The translations under genes and the position numbers were made by a program. 64,000 nucleotides of DNA from Lentzea kentuckyensis (GTDB taxonomy: Bacteria; Actinomycetota; Actinomycetes; Mycobacteriales; Pseudonocardiaceae), in contig NZ_MUYM01000016.1 of assembly GCF_002150765.1 (NCBI RefSeq), positions 186,001 through 250,000 of the forward strand, written 5' to 3'. The notes under the pieces were generated by a model. The model was not told the DNA's origin. It saw only the letters and a program-made list of their open reading frames with translations, and did no database searches. Below, one piece after another: positions 53,851 to 63,357 of the stretch (position 1 is the stretch's first letter; each line of letters begins with the position of its first letter).

Positions 53851-54671
53851 TTGATCAGCTCCAGGTAGACGTCTTCCAACGACGGGCGGGTGACGGTGAG
53901 CTCGGCCAGTTCGCCGTCGCGGGACAGCTCGGCGATCGCCTTGGTGGGCTCGGAAGTCTTGATCTCGGTGTAGCCGCGGTCGCTCAGCCACCGGACCGTG
54001 GCGTCGGCGTGCGCGCGGCCGCCCAGCGTCTGGGGCGTGCCCTCGGCGACGATCTTGCCGCCGGCCAGCACGGCGACGCGGTCGGCGAGCGCCTCGGCCT
54101 CGTCGAGGTAGTGCGTGGTCAGCAGGATCGTGGTGCCCTCGGCGGCCAGCAGCTTGATCAGGCCCCAGAACTGGCGGCGCGCCTCGGGGTCGAAGCCGGT
54201 GGTCGGCTCGTCGAGGAACACCAGTTCGGGGCGGCCGATGATGCCGAGCGCCACGTCGAGCCGGCGCCGCTGGCCACCGGAGAGCGTGCCGGCGCGGGCC
54301 TTGGCCTTCTCGGTGAGCCCGACCAGGTCGATGATCTCTTCCGGGTCCCGCGGGTCGGCGTAGTACTTGGCGTAGTGCTGTACGGCCTCGCGCACCGTGA
54401 GCGTCGCGGCGTCCGTCGCGCTCTGCAGGACGATGCCGAGCTTCGAGCGCCACTCGCGGCCGCCCTTGGCCGGGTCGACGCCCAGCACGCTCACCTCGCC
54501 ACCGTCCCGGTCGCGGTGCCCCTCCAGGATCTCCACGCTCGTGGTCTTGCCGGCGCCGTTCGGTCCGAGGACCGCGAACACCTCGCCTCGTGCGACGTCG
54601 AGGTCCACCCCTGCCACCGCCTGGTGGCCCTTGTAGGCCTTCCGGAGGCCCCTCACTCGGATCGCGTTCAT
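53847..54671 (-). CDS. ABC transporter ATPase, DrrA-like
   Basis: 274 aa with Walker A GPNGAGKTT, signature TLSGGQRRRLDVA, Walker B LVFLDEPTTGFD, H-loop LTTHYLDEAEALADR, and a C-terminal extension (SLEDVYLELIK) of the DrrA/CcmA group. ATG 54671 starts the operon ATPase-permease-kinase-regulator. Diverges from the urease operon across a 198-bp region holding both promoters; I see no clear dyad there. Confidence 0.92.
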   Translation of the reverse strand: MNAIRVRGLRKAYKGHQAVAGVDLDVARGEVFAVLGPNGAGKTTSVEILEGHRDRDGGEVSVLGVDPAKGGREWRSKLGIVLQSATDAATLTVREAVQHYAKYYADPRDPEEIIDLVGLTEKAKARAGTLSGGQRRRLDVALGIIGRPELVFLDEPTTGFDPEARRQFWGLIKLLAAEGTTILLTTHYLDEAEALADRVAVLAGGKIVAEGTPQTLGGRAHADATVRWLSDRGYTEIKTSEPTKAIAELSRDGELAELTVTRPSLEDVYLELIK

Positions 54672-54869
54672 GGGGTAAATCCTGCTTCTACCGCCCTTTC
54701 CCACGGGACGACCTCGTGGCCGACTCCGGATGTCATCCGATCGGTGGACACTGCCGGGCACGCGGGGCCCTCGCGTGCTCTCCAAGCGAACGAAAGCTCC
54801 CCGCGTGCACCGTGTTTCGGGCGTGTTTCCACTCTGCGGTATCGGCCTTTCGGGTGATAGAACTGAGCC

Positions 54870-55469
54870 GTGCATCTGACGCCGCATGAACGCGACAAGC
54901 TCCTTGTGCACGTCGCCGCCGACGTGGCCCGCCGCCGGTTGGAACGAGGGGTGCTGCTCAACTACCCCGAAGCCGTCGCGTTGATCACCGACCACGTGCT
55001 GGAAGGCGCCAGGGACGGCCGCACGGTCAGCGACCTGATGGAGAGCGGCCGCACCGTTCTCGCGCCGGAGCAGGTCATGCGCGGGGTGCCGGAGATGATC
55101 GACTCGGTGCAGGTCGAGGCGACGTTCCCGGACGGCACGAAGCTCGTCACGGTGCACCACCCGATCGCGCCCTCCGCCGGTCCGGCGCCGGGTGAGGTGG
55201 TCGTCGGCTCCGAGCCCGTCGAGCTGAACCCCGGCCGTCCGCGGGTGAGGATGGTGGTGGTCAACGTCGCCGACCGGCCCGTCCAGGTCGGATCGCACTT
55301 CCACTTCGCCTCGGTCAACACGGGGCTGGAGTTCGACCGGGAGGCCGCGTTCGGCTACCGGCTGGACATCCCGGCGGGCACCGCCGTCCGGTTCGAGCCG
55401 GGCGTCGAACGCGAGGTCACGCTGGTTCCGTTGGCAGGCTTGAGGATTGTCCGGGGGTTGCAGCGATGA
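54870..55469 (+). CDS. ureAB: Fused urease gamma-beta subunit (UreA-UreB)
   Basis: 199 aa. Residues 1-100 are UreA-like ([48 protein letters not shown]) and about 110-199 UreB-like ([30 protein letters not shown]). Bacterial urease usually has separate gamma and beta chains; the fusion is known in some actinobacteria and H. pylori. The usual UreB tail (AGxxxVYGF) is replaced by a short IVRGLQR end. Stop overlaps ureC (ATGA). Confidence 0.93.
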   Translation: MHLTPHERDKLLVHVAADVARRRLERGVLLNYPEAVALITDHVLEGARDGRTVSDLMESGRTVLAPEQVMRGVPEMIDSVQVEATFPDGTKLVTVHHPIAPSAGPAPGEVVVGSEPVELNPGRPRVRMVVVNVADRPVQVGSHFHFASVNTGLEFDREAAFGYRLDIPAGTAVRFEPGVEREVTLVPLAGLRIVRGLQR

Positions 55470-57148
55470 TCGACCGCGAGCGCTATGCCGAACTGCTCGG
55501 GCCGACCGTCGGCGACCGGATCCGGCTCGCCGACACCGACCTGTTCATCGAGGTCACCGAGGACCGTTCGCGCGGTGCGGGGTCGGGCGACGAGGTGATC
55601 TTCGGCGGCGGCAAGGTGATCCGCGAGTCGATGGGCCAGGGCGTCGCGACCCGGGCCGAGGGCGCTCCTGATCTGGTCATCACCGGTGCGGTGATCCTCG
55701 ACCACTGGGGTGTGGTCAAGGCCGACGTCGGCGTGCGGGACGGCCGGATCGTCGCGATCGGCAAGGCGGGCAACCCGGACACGATGGACGGGGTGCACCC
55801 GTCGCTGGTGATCGGGCCGTCCACGGAGATCCTGTCCGGCAACGGCAAGATCCTGACCGCCGGCGGCATCGACTGCCACGTGCACTTCATCTGCCCGCAG
55901 ATCGTCGACGAGGCGCTGGCGTCCGGGCTGACGACGCTGATCGGTGGCGGCACCGGTCCGGCGGAGGGCACCAAGGCCACCACGGTCACGCCGGGTGCCT
56001 GGTACCTCGACCGCATGCTGACGTCGATGGACCACATGCCGATCAACGTGCTGTTGCTGGGCAAGGGGAACACGGTTTCGGTCGAGGGGTTGCGCGAGCA
56101 GCTCGTGGGCGGCGCCGGCGGGTTCAAGCTGCACGAGGACTGGGGCACCACGCCCGCCGCGATCGACGCCTGCCTGCGGGTCGCGGACGAGTCCGGCGTG
56201 CAGGTCGCGATCCACACGGACACGCTGAACGAGGCCGGGTTCCTGGAGTCCACAGTGGACGCCATCGGTGGCCGGTCGATCAACGCCTACCACTCGGAGG
56301 GTGCCGGTGGCGGGCACGCGCCGGACATCATCCGGGTCGTCTCGCTGCCCAATGTGCTGCCGTCGTCGACGAACCCGACCCGCCCGCACACCGTCAACAC
56401 GCTCGAAGAACACCTCGACATGCTGATGGTGTGCCATCACCTCAACCCGTCCGTGCCGGAGGACCTGGCGTTCGCGGAGTCCCGCATCCGGCCGACCACG
56501 ATCGCGGCCGAGGACCTGCTGCACGACCTGGGCGCGATCTCGATGATCTCGTCCGACTCGCAGGCGATGGGACGGGTCGGCGAGGTGATCATCCGGACCT
56601 GGCAGACCGCGCACGTGATGTCGTCGCGGCGGTCGATGGACTCGAACCTGCGGGCCCAGCGCTACGTCGCGAAGTACACGATCAACCCCGCGGTGGCGCA
56701 CGGGATCGCGTCCGAGGTCGGTTCGGTCGAGGTCGGCAAGCTCGCCGACCTGGTGTTGTGGGAGCCCAAGTTCTTCGGCGTGCGGCCGTCGGTGGTGCTG
56801 AAGGGCGGGTTCATCGCGTGGGGCGCCATGGGTGACGCCAACGCCTCGATCCCGACGCCGCAACCGGTGTGGGCGCGGCCGATGTTCGGTGCCACGGCCG
56901 GGGCTGCGTCTTCGGTGTTCTTCGTCGCGCCCGAGGCGATCGAGGCCGGGATCTCCGATCGGTACGCGCGGCGGGTGCTGCCGGTGTCGTCCACGCGCTC
57001 GGTCACCAAGGCGGACATGGTGCTGAACGACGCGATGCCGGACGTGCGGGTGGATCCGGACAGCTTCGCCGTGCACGTCGACGGCTCACTCGTGGAGCCC
57101 TCGCCGGTCGCGGAACTGCCGATGGCCCAACGGTATTTCCTGTTCTGA
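55466..57148 (+). CDS. ureC: Urease alpha subunit
   Basis: 560 aa, nickel amidohydrolase subunit hydrolysing urea to ammonia and carbamate. It carries the nickel ligands HVHF, the carbamylated Lys in [30 protein letters not shown] and the flap [16 protein letters not shown] with active-site Cys and His. All catalytic residues are intact. Coupled at both ends (ATGA with ureAB; TGATG with ureF). Confidence 0.97.
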   Translation: MIDRERYAELLGPTVGDRIRLADTDLFIEVTEDRSRGAGSGDEVIFGGGKVIRESMGQGVATRAEGAPDLVITGAVILDHWGVVKADVGVRDGRIVAIGKAGNPDTMDGVHPSLVIGPSTEILSGNGKILTAGGIDCHVHFICPQIVDEALASGLTTLIGGGTGPAEGTKATTVTPGAWYLDRMLTSMDHMPINVLLLGKGNTVSVEGLREQLVGGAGGFKLHEDWGTTPAAIDACLRVADESGVQVAIHTDTLNEAGFLESTVDAIGGRSINAYHSEGAGGGHAPDIIRVVSLPNVLPSSTNPTRPHTVNTLEEHLDMLMVCHHLNPSVPEDLAFAESRIRPTTIAAEDLLHDLGAISMISSDSQAMGRVGEVIIRTWQTAHVMSSRRSMDSNLRAQRYVAKYTINPAVAHGIASEVGSVEVGKLADLVLWEPKFFGVRPSVVLKGGFIAWGAMGDANASIPTPQPVWARPMFGATAGAASSVFFVAPEAIEAGISDRYARRVLPVSSTRSVTKADMVLNDAMPDVRVDPDSFAVHVDGSLVEPSPVAELPMAQRYFLF

Positions 57149-57756
57149 TGCTGACCGCGCTGATCCTCGCCGACTCCCGGTTCCCCGGCGGCGGACACGT
57201 GCACTCCGGCGGCCTGGAAGAGGCCGCCGCGCGCGGGTTGGTCGTCGACGAGCCGTCGCTGGAGTCGTTCCTGCACGGCCGACTGCTCACGGCAGGGCTG
57301 CTGGCGGCCGGGTTCGCGGCCGCGGCGGCTCGCGGTGAGGACCTGGACGTGTTGGACGCGGAGCTGGACGCGCGCACGCCGTCGCCGGCTCAGCGCGAGG
57401 CTTCGCGGGCGCAGGGGCGCGGGATGTTGCGTGCCGCGCGGCGAGCGTGGCCCTCGGCGCGGCTCGCTGCGCTGCCCAGGGATCCGCATCAGCCGCTGGT
57501 GATCGGCGTGCTGGTCGGTGAGCCGTATGAAGCGGCTCTGACCTGTGCTTACCTGGCCGTCAGCGGACCGGCGTCGGCGGCGGTCAGGTTGCTCGGACTG
57601 GACCCGTTCGGGGTCAACGCGATCGTGGCGGCGCTTCCCGTCGAGGACGTCGCCGCGCGGGCGTGCAAGGAACTGCCCGCGCTCGGTTCACCTGCCTTGG
57701 ATCTTCTCGCCGAGGCACATGTTCGACGTGAAGGGGTGCGTCTCTTTGGGAGCTAA
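57148..57756 (+). CDS. ureF: Urease accessory protein UreF
   Basis: 202 aa, all-helical GTPase-regulating chaperone of the UreDFG maturation complex. Signatures: [20 protein letters not shown] at the start and [14 protein letters not shown] near the C terminus. ATG 57148 shares bases with the ureC stop. The N-terminal part is short compared with Klebsiella UreF. Its 3' end overlaps the probable ureG start region. Confidence 0.92.
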   Translation: MLTALILADSRFPGGGHVHSGGLEEAAARGLVVDEPSLESFLHGRLLTAGLLAAGFAAAAARGEDLDVLDAELDARTPSPAQREASRAQGRGMLRAARRAWPSARLAALPRDPHQPLVIGVLVGEPYEAALTCAYLAVSGPASAAVRLLGLDPFGVNAIVAALPVEDVAARACKELPALGSPALDLLAEAHVRREGVRLFGS

Positions 57757-58381
57757 CCACGGGCCCGACCCGCATGATCACCACCACGGTGCCGCGCCGC
57801 GGATCGGCATCGGCGGTCCGGTCGGCAGCGGCAAGACCGCGCTGACCGCCGCGTTGTGCCGCGCTTTGGGGTCACAGCTGGAGTTGGCGGTCGTCACCAA
57901 CGACATCTACACGACCGAGGACGCGGACTTCCTTCGTCGCGCGGGCGTGCTGGACCCGTCGCGCATCGAGGCCGTGCAGACGGGCTGTTGCCCGCACACC
58001 GCGATCCGCGACGACATCACCGCGAACCTGGACGCGGTGGAGAGGTTGGAGCACCGGTTCTCCGGGCTCGATCTGGTGATCATCGAGAGCGGCGGGGACA
58101 ACCTGACGGCGGTGTTCTCGCGCGGACTCGTGGACCGGCAGATTTTCGTGGTCGACGTGGCCGGCGGCGACAAGGTGCCGCGCAAGGGCGGTCCCGGCGT
58201 CACGACCGCGGACCTGCTGGTGATCAACAAGATCGACCTGGCACCGTTCGTCGGCGCGGACATGGACGTGATGATCTCGGACGCGCACCGGATGCGCGGC
58301 GAGTTGCCGGTCATCGCCCAGTCGCTGGTTGAGACGCCGGACGCGCCCGAGGTCGCCAAGTGGGTGCTGGCCCAGCTGTGA
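57746..58381 (+). CDS. ureG: Urease accessory GTPase UreG, His-rich N terminus
   Basis: 211 aa by the preferred start. SIMIBI GTPase that supplies GTP-driven nickel delivery: P-loop [11 protein letters not shown], nickel-site CPH within GCCPHTAI, switch IESGGDNL and NKIDL. The N terminus is His-rich ([12 protein letters not shown]), which can hold nickel and may compensate for the missing ureE. TTG 57746 has AAGGGG 9 nt upstream; ATG 57719 would add nine residues and is an alternative. Confidence 0.95.
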   Translation: MGANHGPDPHDHHHGAAPRIGIGGPVGSGKTALTAALCRALGSQLELAVVTNDIYTTEDADFLRRAGVLDPSRIEAVQTGCCPHTAIRDDITANLDAVERLEHRFSGLDLVIIESGGDNLTAVFSRGLVDRQIFVVDVAGGDKVPRKGGPGVTTADLLVINKIDLAPFVGADMDVMISDAHRMRGELPVIAQSLVETPDAPEVAKWVLAQL

Positions 58382-59079
58382 AGGCTTCAGCACGTCTGGT
58401 GGTGTCGTTGGACTCGCACGGCAACAGCGTTGTGCGAGTCCTGCGGTCTCAGGCGCCGTTGACGTTGGTGCCTGCTCGGCGCGTGGGGCCGGTCGCATTG
58501 GTGCACCTCGTCAGTTCCGTGACGTCGCCACTCGGTGGTGACTCGTTGGAGCTCGCGGTCGAAGTCGGTCCCGGCGCGTCGCTCGATCTGCGCGGCGTGG
58601 CGGCGACGTTGATGCTGCCCGGTCCGACCGGTTTGCCCTCCTCGTCCGCGGTGAGGTTTTCGGTGGAGGGCTCGGTTCGCTATCTGCCGGAGCCCACCGT
58701 GGTGACCGAGCGCGCGCACCACACCGCCGTGGTGGAGGCCGAATTGGACGGTCACGCAGAGTTGCTGTTGCGCGAGGTTCTGGTGCTCGGCAGGGCGGGC
58801 GAGAAGTCCGGATCTTTGTCCACATCGGTCCGTGCAACCCGTTGCGGCAAGCCGTTGTTGCACCAACAGCTGATGGTCGGCGACGCGTCGGCCGACTCGT
58901 CTCCCGCCGGGCTGGCCGGCAAGCGCGTCGTCGGAACGTCGCTGATGCTGGACGAGGAAGCGCGCGCGCCGGGTGGCGGTGAGTGGTGGAGCGTCGTTCC
59001 GTTGGCAGCGGGCGGAACCCTTGCCACCGCACTGGGTGATGACGTGGTCACGGTCACACGTGTGCTCGACGCCATCTGA
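58378..59079 (+). CDS. ureD: Urease accessory protein UreD
   Basis: 233 aa, beta-sheet chaperone that bridges apo-urease with UreF/UreG. Landmarks: [14 protein letters not shown], then the central hydrophobic strand segment, YLPEPTVV and [13 protein letters not shown]. Shorter than enteric UreD (about 270 aa). GTG 58378 overlaps the ureG stop (GTGA). It closes the operon; no ureE, urea transporter or nickel importer gene follows. Confidence 0.9.
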   Translation: MKASARLVVSLDSHGNSVVRVLRSQAPLTLVPARRVGPVALVHLVSSVTSPLGGDSLELAVEVGPGASLDLRGVAATLMLPGPTGLPSSSAVRFSVEGSVRYLPEPTVVTERAHHTAVVEAELDGHAELLLREVLVLGRAGEKSGSLSTSVRATRCGKPLLHQQLMVGDASADSSPAGLAGKRVVGTSLMLDEEARAPGGGEWWSVVPLAAGGTLATALGDDVVTVTRVLDAI

Positions 59080-59234
59080 CTCGATCACGGACTCGATACA
59101 GAACTGTTCTTTGTACGGACAGTCACCGTTCAGGTGGTCGCCATCACCACGCAGGCGGTTTCGGGATCCGTTCGCCGTGCGTATGGTCGCGGGTCCAGGG
59201 ACCACGAGTTCTGCCGCCACTTGGAGGTTCGCCG

Positions 59235-59891
59235 ATGACGGAGACCACGAACATCGCACTCCCCGCGATGCGCGTGTCCTACGAGCAGGGCTCGCTCAGC
59301 GAGTCGGAGCTTGCCGCCACCTGGCATGAACAGCTCCAGCTGTGGCTCGACCAGGCTTCCGGAGCCGGCTTGCCGGAGCCGAACGCGATGGTGCTCGCGA
59401 CCACCGACACGAAGGGTCGGCCGTCGTCGCGGACCGTGTTGGCTAAGGGGCTGGATGTTCGGGGGTTGGTGTTCTTCACCAACTACACGTCGAACAAGTC
59501 GCACGATCTGATGGCTACTCGGTACGCCTCCGCCACGTTCCCGTGGTTCGCGATGCAGCGTCAGGCGCATGTGCGTGGGGTGGTCGAGAAGGTCGGGCCC
59601 GTGGAGACCGCCGAGTACTGGAACTCCCGGCCTCGGGGGTCGCAGATCGGGGCCTGGGCTTCGCCGCAGTCTCGGGTGGTCGGGGGGCGGTCCACTTTGG
59701 AGTCCGCCCTGCACAAGATCGAGCGGCAGTTCGCCGACACCGAGAAGATTCCTGTGCCGCCGCACTGGGGTGGGTGGCGGATTCGGCCTGAGGAGGTCGA
59801 GTTCTGGCAGGGGCGGCGGGATCGGATGCATGACCGGTTGAGGTTCCGGTTGGGGCGGGATGGGTGGACGTTGGAGCGAGTAGCTCCGTAG
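59235..59891 (+). CDS. pdxH: Pyridoxamine 5'-phosphate oxidase
   Basis: 218 aa FMN enzyme making pyridoxal 5'-phosphate from PNP/PMP. Diagnostic segments: NAMVLATTDTKGRPSSRTVLAKG (FMN site), FFTNYTSNKSHDL, RGSQIGAWASPQS, and the C-terminal RLRFRLG/ERVAP. ATG 59235. A terminator follows it. The 155 bp between ureD and it hold a promoter region without any recognisable operator. Confidence 0.95.
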   Translation: MTETTNIALPAMRVSYEQGSLSESELAATWHEQLQLWLDQASGAGLPEPNAMVLATTDTKGRPSSRTVLAKGLDVRGLVFFTNYTSNKSHDLMATRYASATFPWFAMQRQAHVRGVVEKVGPVETAEYWNSRPRGSQIGAWASPQSRVVGGRSTLESALHKIERQFADTEKIPVPPHWGGWRIRPEEVEFWQGRRDRMHDRLRFRLGRDGWTLERVAP

Positions 59892-59904
59892 GACTTTTGC
59901 GGAT

Positions 59905-59934
59905 GGGGCGCTTCCTGTGGGCAGGAGGCGCCCC
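59905..59934 (+). terminator. pdxH terminator
   Basis: 13-bp stem GGGGCGCTTCCTG / CAGGAGGCGCCCC (one G-U type mismatch), loop TGGG, followed by TTTGCT. It lies 14 nt after the pdxH stop. Confidence 0.8.
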
Positions 59935-60100
59935 TTTGCTGTGTGCGACCGGGCGGCTGCGCCATCGGCTTGGGTGTCGGCTTCGCCGTTGCGGTGAACC
60001 TGACCTGGGGCTCGCGCGTCCTCAGGCTGCGGGAAGTGCCCGATTTGTGCACGGGCATACTGGGTTTTCAGCCACAGCGAACTACGAGGTGCGATTTCAC

Positions 60101-62035
60101 GTGTGCGGAGTGCTCGGACTCATCTGTTCCACCGAAGCCGCTGCGGTCTCCGCGCGTGGCTCTGTGGCCGCAGCGCTGCGCTGCCAGCGGCACCGTGGGC
60201 CCGACGAGCAGGACACCTGGGCTGATGCTGAGGTTGTTTACGGGTTCAACCGGCTCGGGTTCATCGACTTGGACCACTCCCACCAGCCGTTGGTGTGGGG
60301 GCCGCCGGAGAACCCGACTCGGTACACGTTGAACTTCAACGGGGAGATCTACAACTACAAGGAGTTGCGGGCTGAGCTGGCGCTGCATTTCGGGGCGCAG
60401 TTCAAGACGCAGGGGGACGGCGAGTCGATCGTCGCCGGGTATCACTATCGCGGGGCTGACTGGGTCAAGAAGTTGCGCGGCATGTTCGCCTTCATGATCT
60501 GGGACGCGCAGGAGCGGGTGGTTTTTGGCGCGCGGGATCCGTTTGGCATCAAGCCGTTGTTCTGGGCTGCTGGGCCTGGTGGGGTGGCGTTCTCGTCGGA
60601 GAAGAAGTCGCTGTTGCAGTTGACTGGTGTGCTGGGGATCAGTCAGGAGCTGGATCAGACCGCGCTGCAGCATTACTTGGTGTTGCAGTACGTGCCGGAG
60701 CCCGAGTCGTTGCACAAGGCTGTTCGGCGGGTTGAGTCTGGGACCTCGTTCAAGGTTTCGCCTGGTGGGCAGGTGTTGTTCAACCGGTACTTCAAGCCGG
60801 TGTTCACGCCTCGGCCGGTGAACAGCGAGCACGAGGCTGAGGCGCTGCACGAGCGCATTGCCGAGGTCATGCGGGACTCGGTGGCCAAGCACATGATTTC
60901 GGACCCCGACGTGACGGTGGGCGCGTTCCTGTCGGGCGGGATCGACTCCACGGCCACGGCTACGTTGGCCAAGTTGCACAACCCGAACCTCATCGCGTTC
61001 ACCAGCGGGTTTGATCGTCAGGGGTACTCCGAGGTGGACGTTGCCGCTGAGACGGCGGCGGCGATCGGGGTGCGGCACGTCGTGAGGACTGTGTCGCCGG
61101 ACGAGATGATGGAAGAGCTGCCGCTGATCCTTTGGTACCTGGACGATCCGGTGGCTGACCCGGCGTTGGTGCCGTTGTACTTCATCGCCAAGGAGGCGCG
61201 GAAGTACGTCAAGGCTGTGTTGTCCGGTGAGGGTGCGGACGAGTTGTTCGGCGGGTACGTGATTTATCACGAGCCGTTGTCGTTGTCGCCGTTCGAGAAG
61301 GTGCCGGGCAGCGTTCGCAAGTTGATGGGTGCGGTGTCCAAGAGCATTCCGGAGGGTGTGCGGGGGAAGGACCTGCTTCGGCGCGGGGCGTTGAGGTTGG
61401 AGGAGCGGTATTACGGGAACGCTCGCAACTTCAGTGATGCGCAGGTGCGGGCGGTGTTCCCCGGGTATGTCGAGGGCGTTGGCTTCCAGGACGTGACCGC
61501 TCCCTGGTACCGCGAGTCCGAGGGCTGGGACCCGGTGGCGCGGATGCAGCACATCGATCTGTTCACGTGGTTGCGCGGGGACATTTTGGTCAAGGCCGAC
61601 AAGGTGACCATGGCGAACTCGATCGAGCTGCGGGTGCCGTTCCTCGATCCCGAGGTGTTCCGGGTCGCGGCCGAGGTGCCGCTCGACCAGAAGCTCACCG
61701 AGGGGACTACCAAGTACGCGCTGCGCAAGGCGTTGGCGAAGATCATTCCGGCGCATGTGTTGAACCGGCCCAAGCTGGGCTTCCCGGTGCCCATCCGGCA
61801 CTGGTTGCGGGCCGAGATGTACGACTGGGCGCGCGGGATCATCGCGGACTCGCAGACCGGGCACCTGCTCGACAAGAACGCGGTGTCCGCGCTGTTGGAG
61901 GAGCACAGGTCGGAGCAGTTCGACCGGTCGCGGCAGCTGTGGTCGTTGCTGTGCTTCATGATCTGGCACGGGATCTTCGTCGAGGGCCGGATCAGCCCGA
62001 AGGTGCCGGAGCCGGTCTACCCGGTTCGCCTCTGA
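60101..62035 (+). CDS. asnB: Asparagine synthetase (glutamine-hydrolysing)
   Basis: 644 aa class B enzyme. Cleaved Cys2 of the N-terminal glutaminase (GTG TGC at 60101, giving VCGVLG) is the nucleophile, which fixes the start against a much longer open frame; GAGGTG lies 9 nt before it. RHRGPDEQ, FNGEIYNY and GARDPFGIKPLF belong to the glutaminase; LSGGIDSTATA is the PP-loop of the synthetase, with SGEGADELFGGY downstream. It forms asparagine from aspartate, glutamine and ATP. Confidence 0.95.
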   Translation: MCGVLGLICSTEAAAVSARGSVAAALRCQRHRGPDEQDTWADAEVVYGFNRLGFIDLDHSHQPLVWGPPENPTRYTLNFNGEIYNYKELRAELALHFGAQFKTQGDGESIVAGYHYRGADWVKKLRGMFAFMIWDAQERVVFGARDPFGIKPLFWAAGPGGVAFSSEKKSLLQLTGVLGISQELDQTALQHYLVLQYVPEPESLHKAVRRVESGTSFKVSPGGQVLFNRYFKPVFTPRPVNSEHEAEALHERIAEVMRDSVAKHMISDPDVTVGAFLSGGIDSTATATLAKLHNPNLIAFTSGFDRQGYSEVDVAAETAAAIGVRHVVRTVSPDEMMEELPLILWYLDDPVADPALVPLYFIAKEARKYVKAVLSGEGADELFGGYVIYHEPLSLSPFEKVPGSVRKLMGAVSKSIPEGVRGKDLLRRGALRLEERYYGNARNFSDAQVRAVFPGYVEGVGFQDVTAPWYRESEGWDPVARMQHIDLFTWLRGDILVKADKVTMANSIELRVPFLDPEVFRVAAEVPLDQKLTEGTTKYALRKALAKIIPAHVLNRPKLGFPVPIRHWLRAEMYDWARGIIADSQTGHLLDKNAVSALLEEHRSEQFDRSRQLWSLLCFMIWHGIFVEGRISPKVPEPVYPVRL

Positions 62036-62094
62036 CGAGTGGTGTTGGCGACACCTTCACGTAAAGGGCTTGTTAGTTGCCATAAGCTAACCAA

Positions 62095-63357
62095 GTGGCC
62101 ACTGTGGGGAGAAGCGCGCGCTCGACGTTCGTGATCGACACTCGACCGTTGAAGATCGTCGCGTATCGCCGGTTGTGGCTCTCCACGATCGTGACGGCGG
62201 TGGGCTCCCAGCTCACCGCCGTTGCTGTGCCCAAGCAGGTCTACGACCTCACCGGGTCGTCCGCGTGGGTCGGTGTCGCGGCTGGGGTCGCGCTGGTTCC
62301 GCTGCTGGTGTTCGGGCTGTGGGGCGGTGCGATCGCGGACACGGTCGACCGTCGCAAGCTGTTGTTGGTCACCAACATCGGTATCGCGGTGTCGTCGGTG
62401 CTGCTGTGGGCGCAGGCGGCGATGAACATCGGCTCGGTGTGGCTGGTGATCGCGTTGCTCGGTCTGCAGCAGGTGTTCTTCGCGGCCAACGCTCCGGCTC
62501 GTTCGGCGTCGATCGCTCGGCTGGTGCCGGCGGAGCTGTTGCCGTCGGCCGGTGCGCTGGGGTCCACGGTCATGCAGTTCGGTGCGGTGCTCGGGCCGTT
62601 GCTCGCGGGTGCGTTGATGCCGGTCGTCGGGCTGTCGACGCTGTACCTGGTGGACGCGATCGCGCTCATCGTCACCGTTTACGCGGTGTGGAAGCTGCCG
62701 TCGATGCCGCCGCTGGACGGGGTGGTGCGGCGCGCCGGGTTGCGGGACGTGCTCGACGGGTTCGTTTACCTGTGGGCGCAGAAGGTGCTGATGGCGAGCA
62801 TGTTGCTGGACATCATCGCGATGGTGTTCGGCATGCCGCGGGCGCTGTTCCCGGAGATGGCCCAGCACACGTTCGGCGACCCGCCCGGTGGTGGGTTCGC
62901 GCTGGGCGTGCTGTTCGCGGCGATTCCCGTTGGCGCGGTGCTGTGCGGCCTCACGTCCGGGTGGATCTCGAACGTCAACCGGCACGGTGTCGCGCTGACG
63001 CTGGCGGTGATCGGCTGGGGCATCGCGATCATGGGTTTCGGTCTGGCCGGCTCGTTGTGGGTCGCGGCGGCGTTCCTGGCGCTGGCCGGTGCGGCGGACA
63101 TGGTGTCGATGGCGTTCCGCGGCGCGATTCTGCAGTCGGCCGCGACGGACGAGATGCGCGGACGGATGCAGGGCGTCTTCATCGTGGTCGTCGCGGGTGG
63201 GCCGCGGATCGCGGACCTGTTGCACGGCACGGGCGGCGCGGCGTTCGGCACTGCCGCCGCGGTGACCGCGGGTGGTGTGCTGGTGGTGGCCGCGGCCGTC
63301 GTGATGGTGGTGCTGCTGCCGGCGATCTGGCGCTACCGCGTCAGTTCCGCGAGCTGA
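62095..63357 (+). CDS. MFS exporter (EntS-like)
   Basis: 420 aa, twelve transmembrane helices. GGAIADTVDRRKLLL (loop 2-3) and ANAPARSASIARLVPAELLPSAGAL place it among EntS-type siderophore/multidrug exporters. GTG 62095; TAAGCT at 62082 could be a -10 for a leaderless message. The 3' end overlaps the convergent secreted-protein gene by 17 nt. A weak iron-box-like half-site upstream was not convincing. Confidence 0.87.
   Translation: MATVGRSARSTFVIDTRPLKIVAYRRLWLSTIVTAVGSQLTAVAVPKQVYDLTGSSAWVGVAAGVALVPLLVFGLWGGAIADTVDRRKLLLVTNIGIAVSSVLLWAQAAMNIGSVWLVIALLGLQQVFFAANAPARSASIARLVPAELLPSAGALGSTVMQFGAVLGPLLAGALMPVVGLSTLYLVDAIALIVTVYAVWKLPSMPPLDGVVRRAGLRDVLDGFVYLWAQKVLMASMLLDIIAMVFGMPRALFPEMAQHTFGDPPGGGFALGVLFAAIPVGAVLCGLTSGWISNVNRHGVALTLAVIGWGIAIMGFGLAGSLWVAAAFLALAGAADMVSMAFRGAILQSAATDEMRGRMQGVFIVVVAGGPRIADLLHGTGGAAFGTAAAVTAGGVLVVAAAVVMVVLLPAIWRYRVSSAS

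Noticed and set aside
62069..62092. Possible iron box upstream of the EntS-like exporter
   Set aside because: GCTAACC matches half of the consensus, but only about 12 of 19 positions agree; too weak although the target would make sense.
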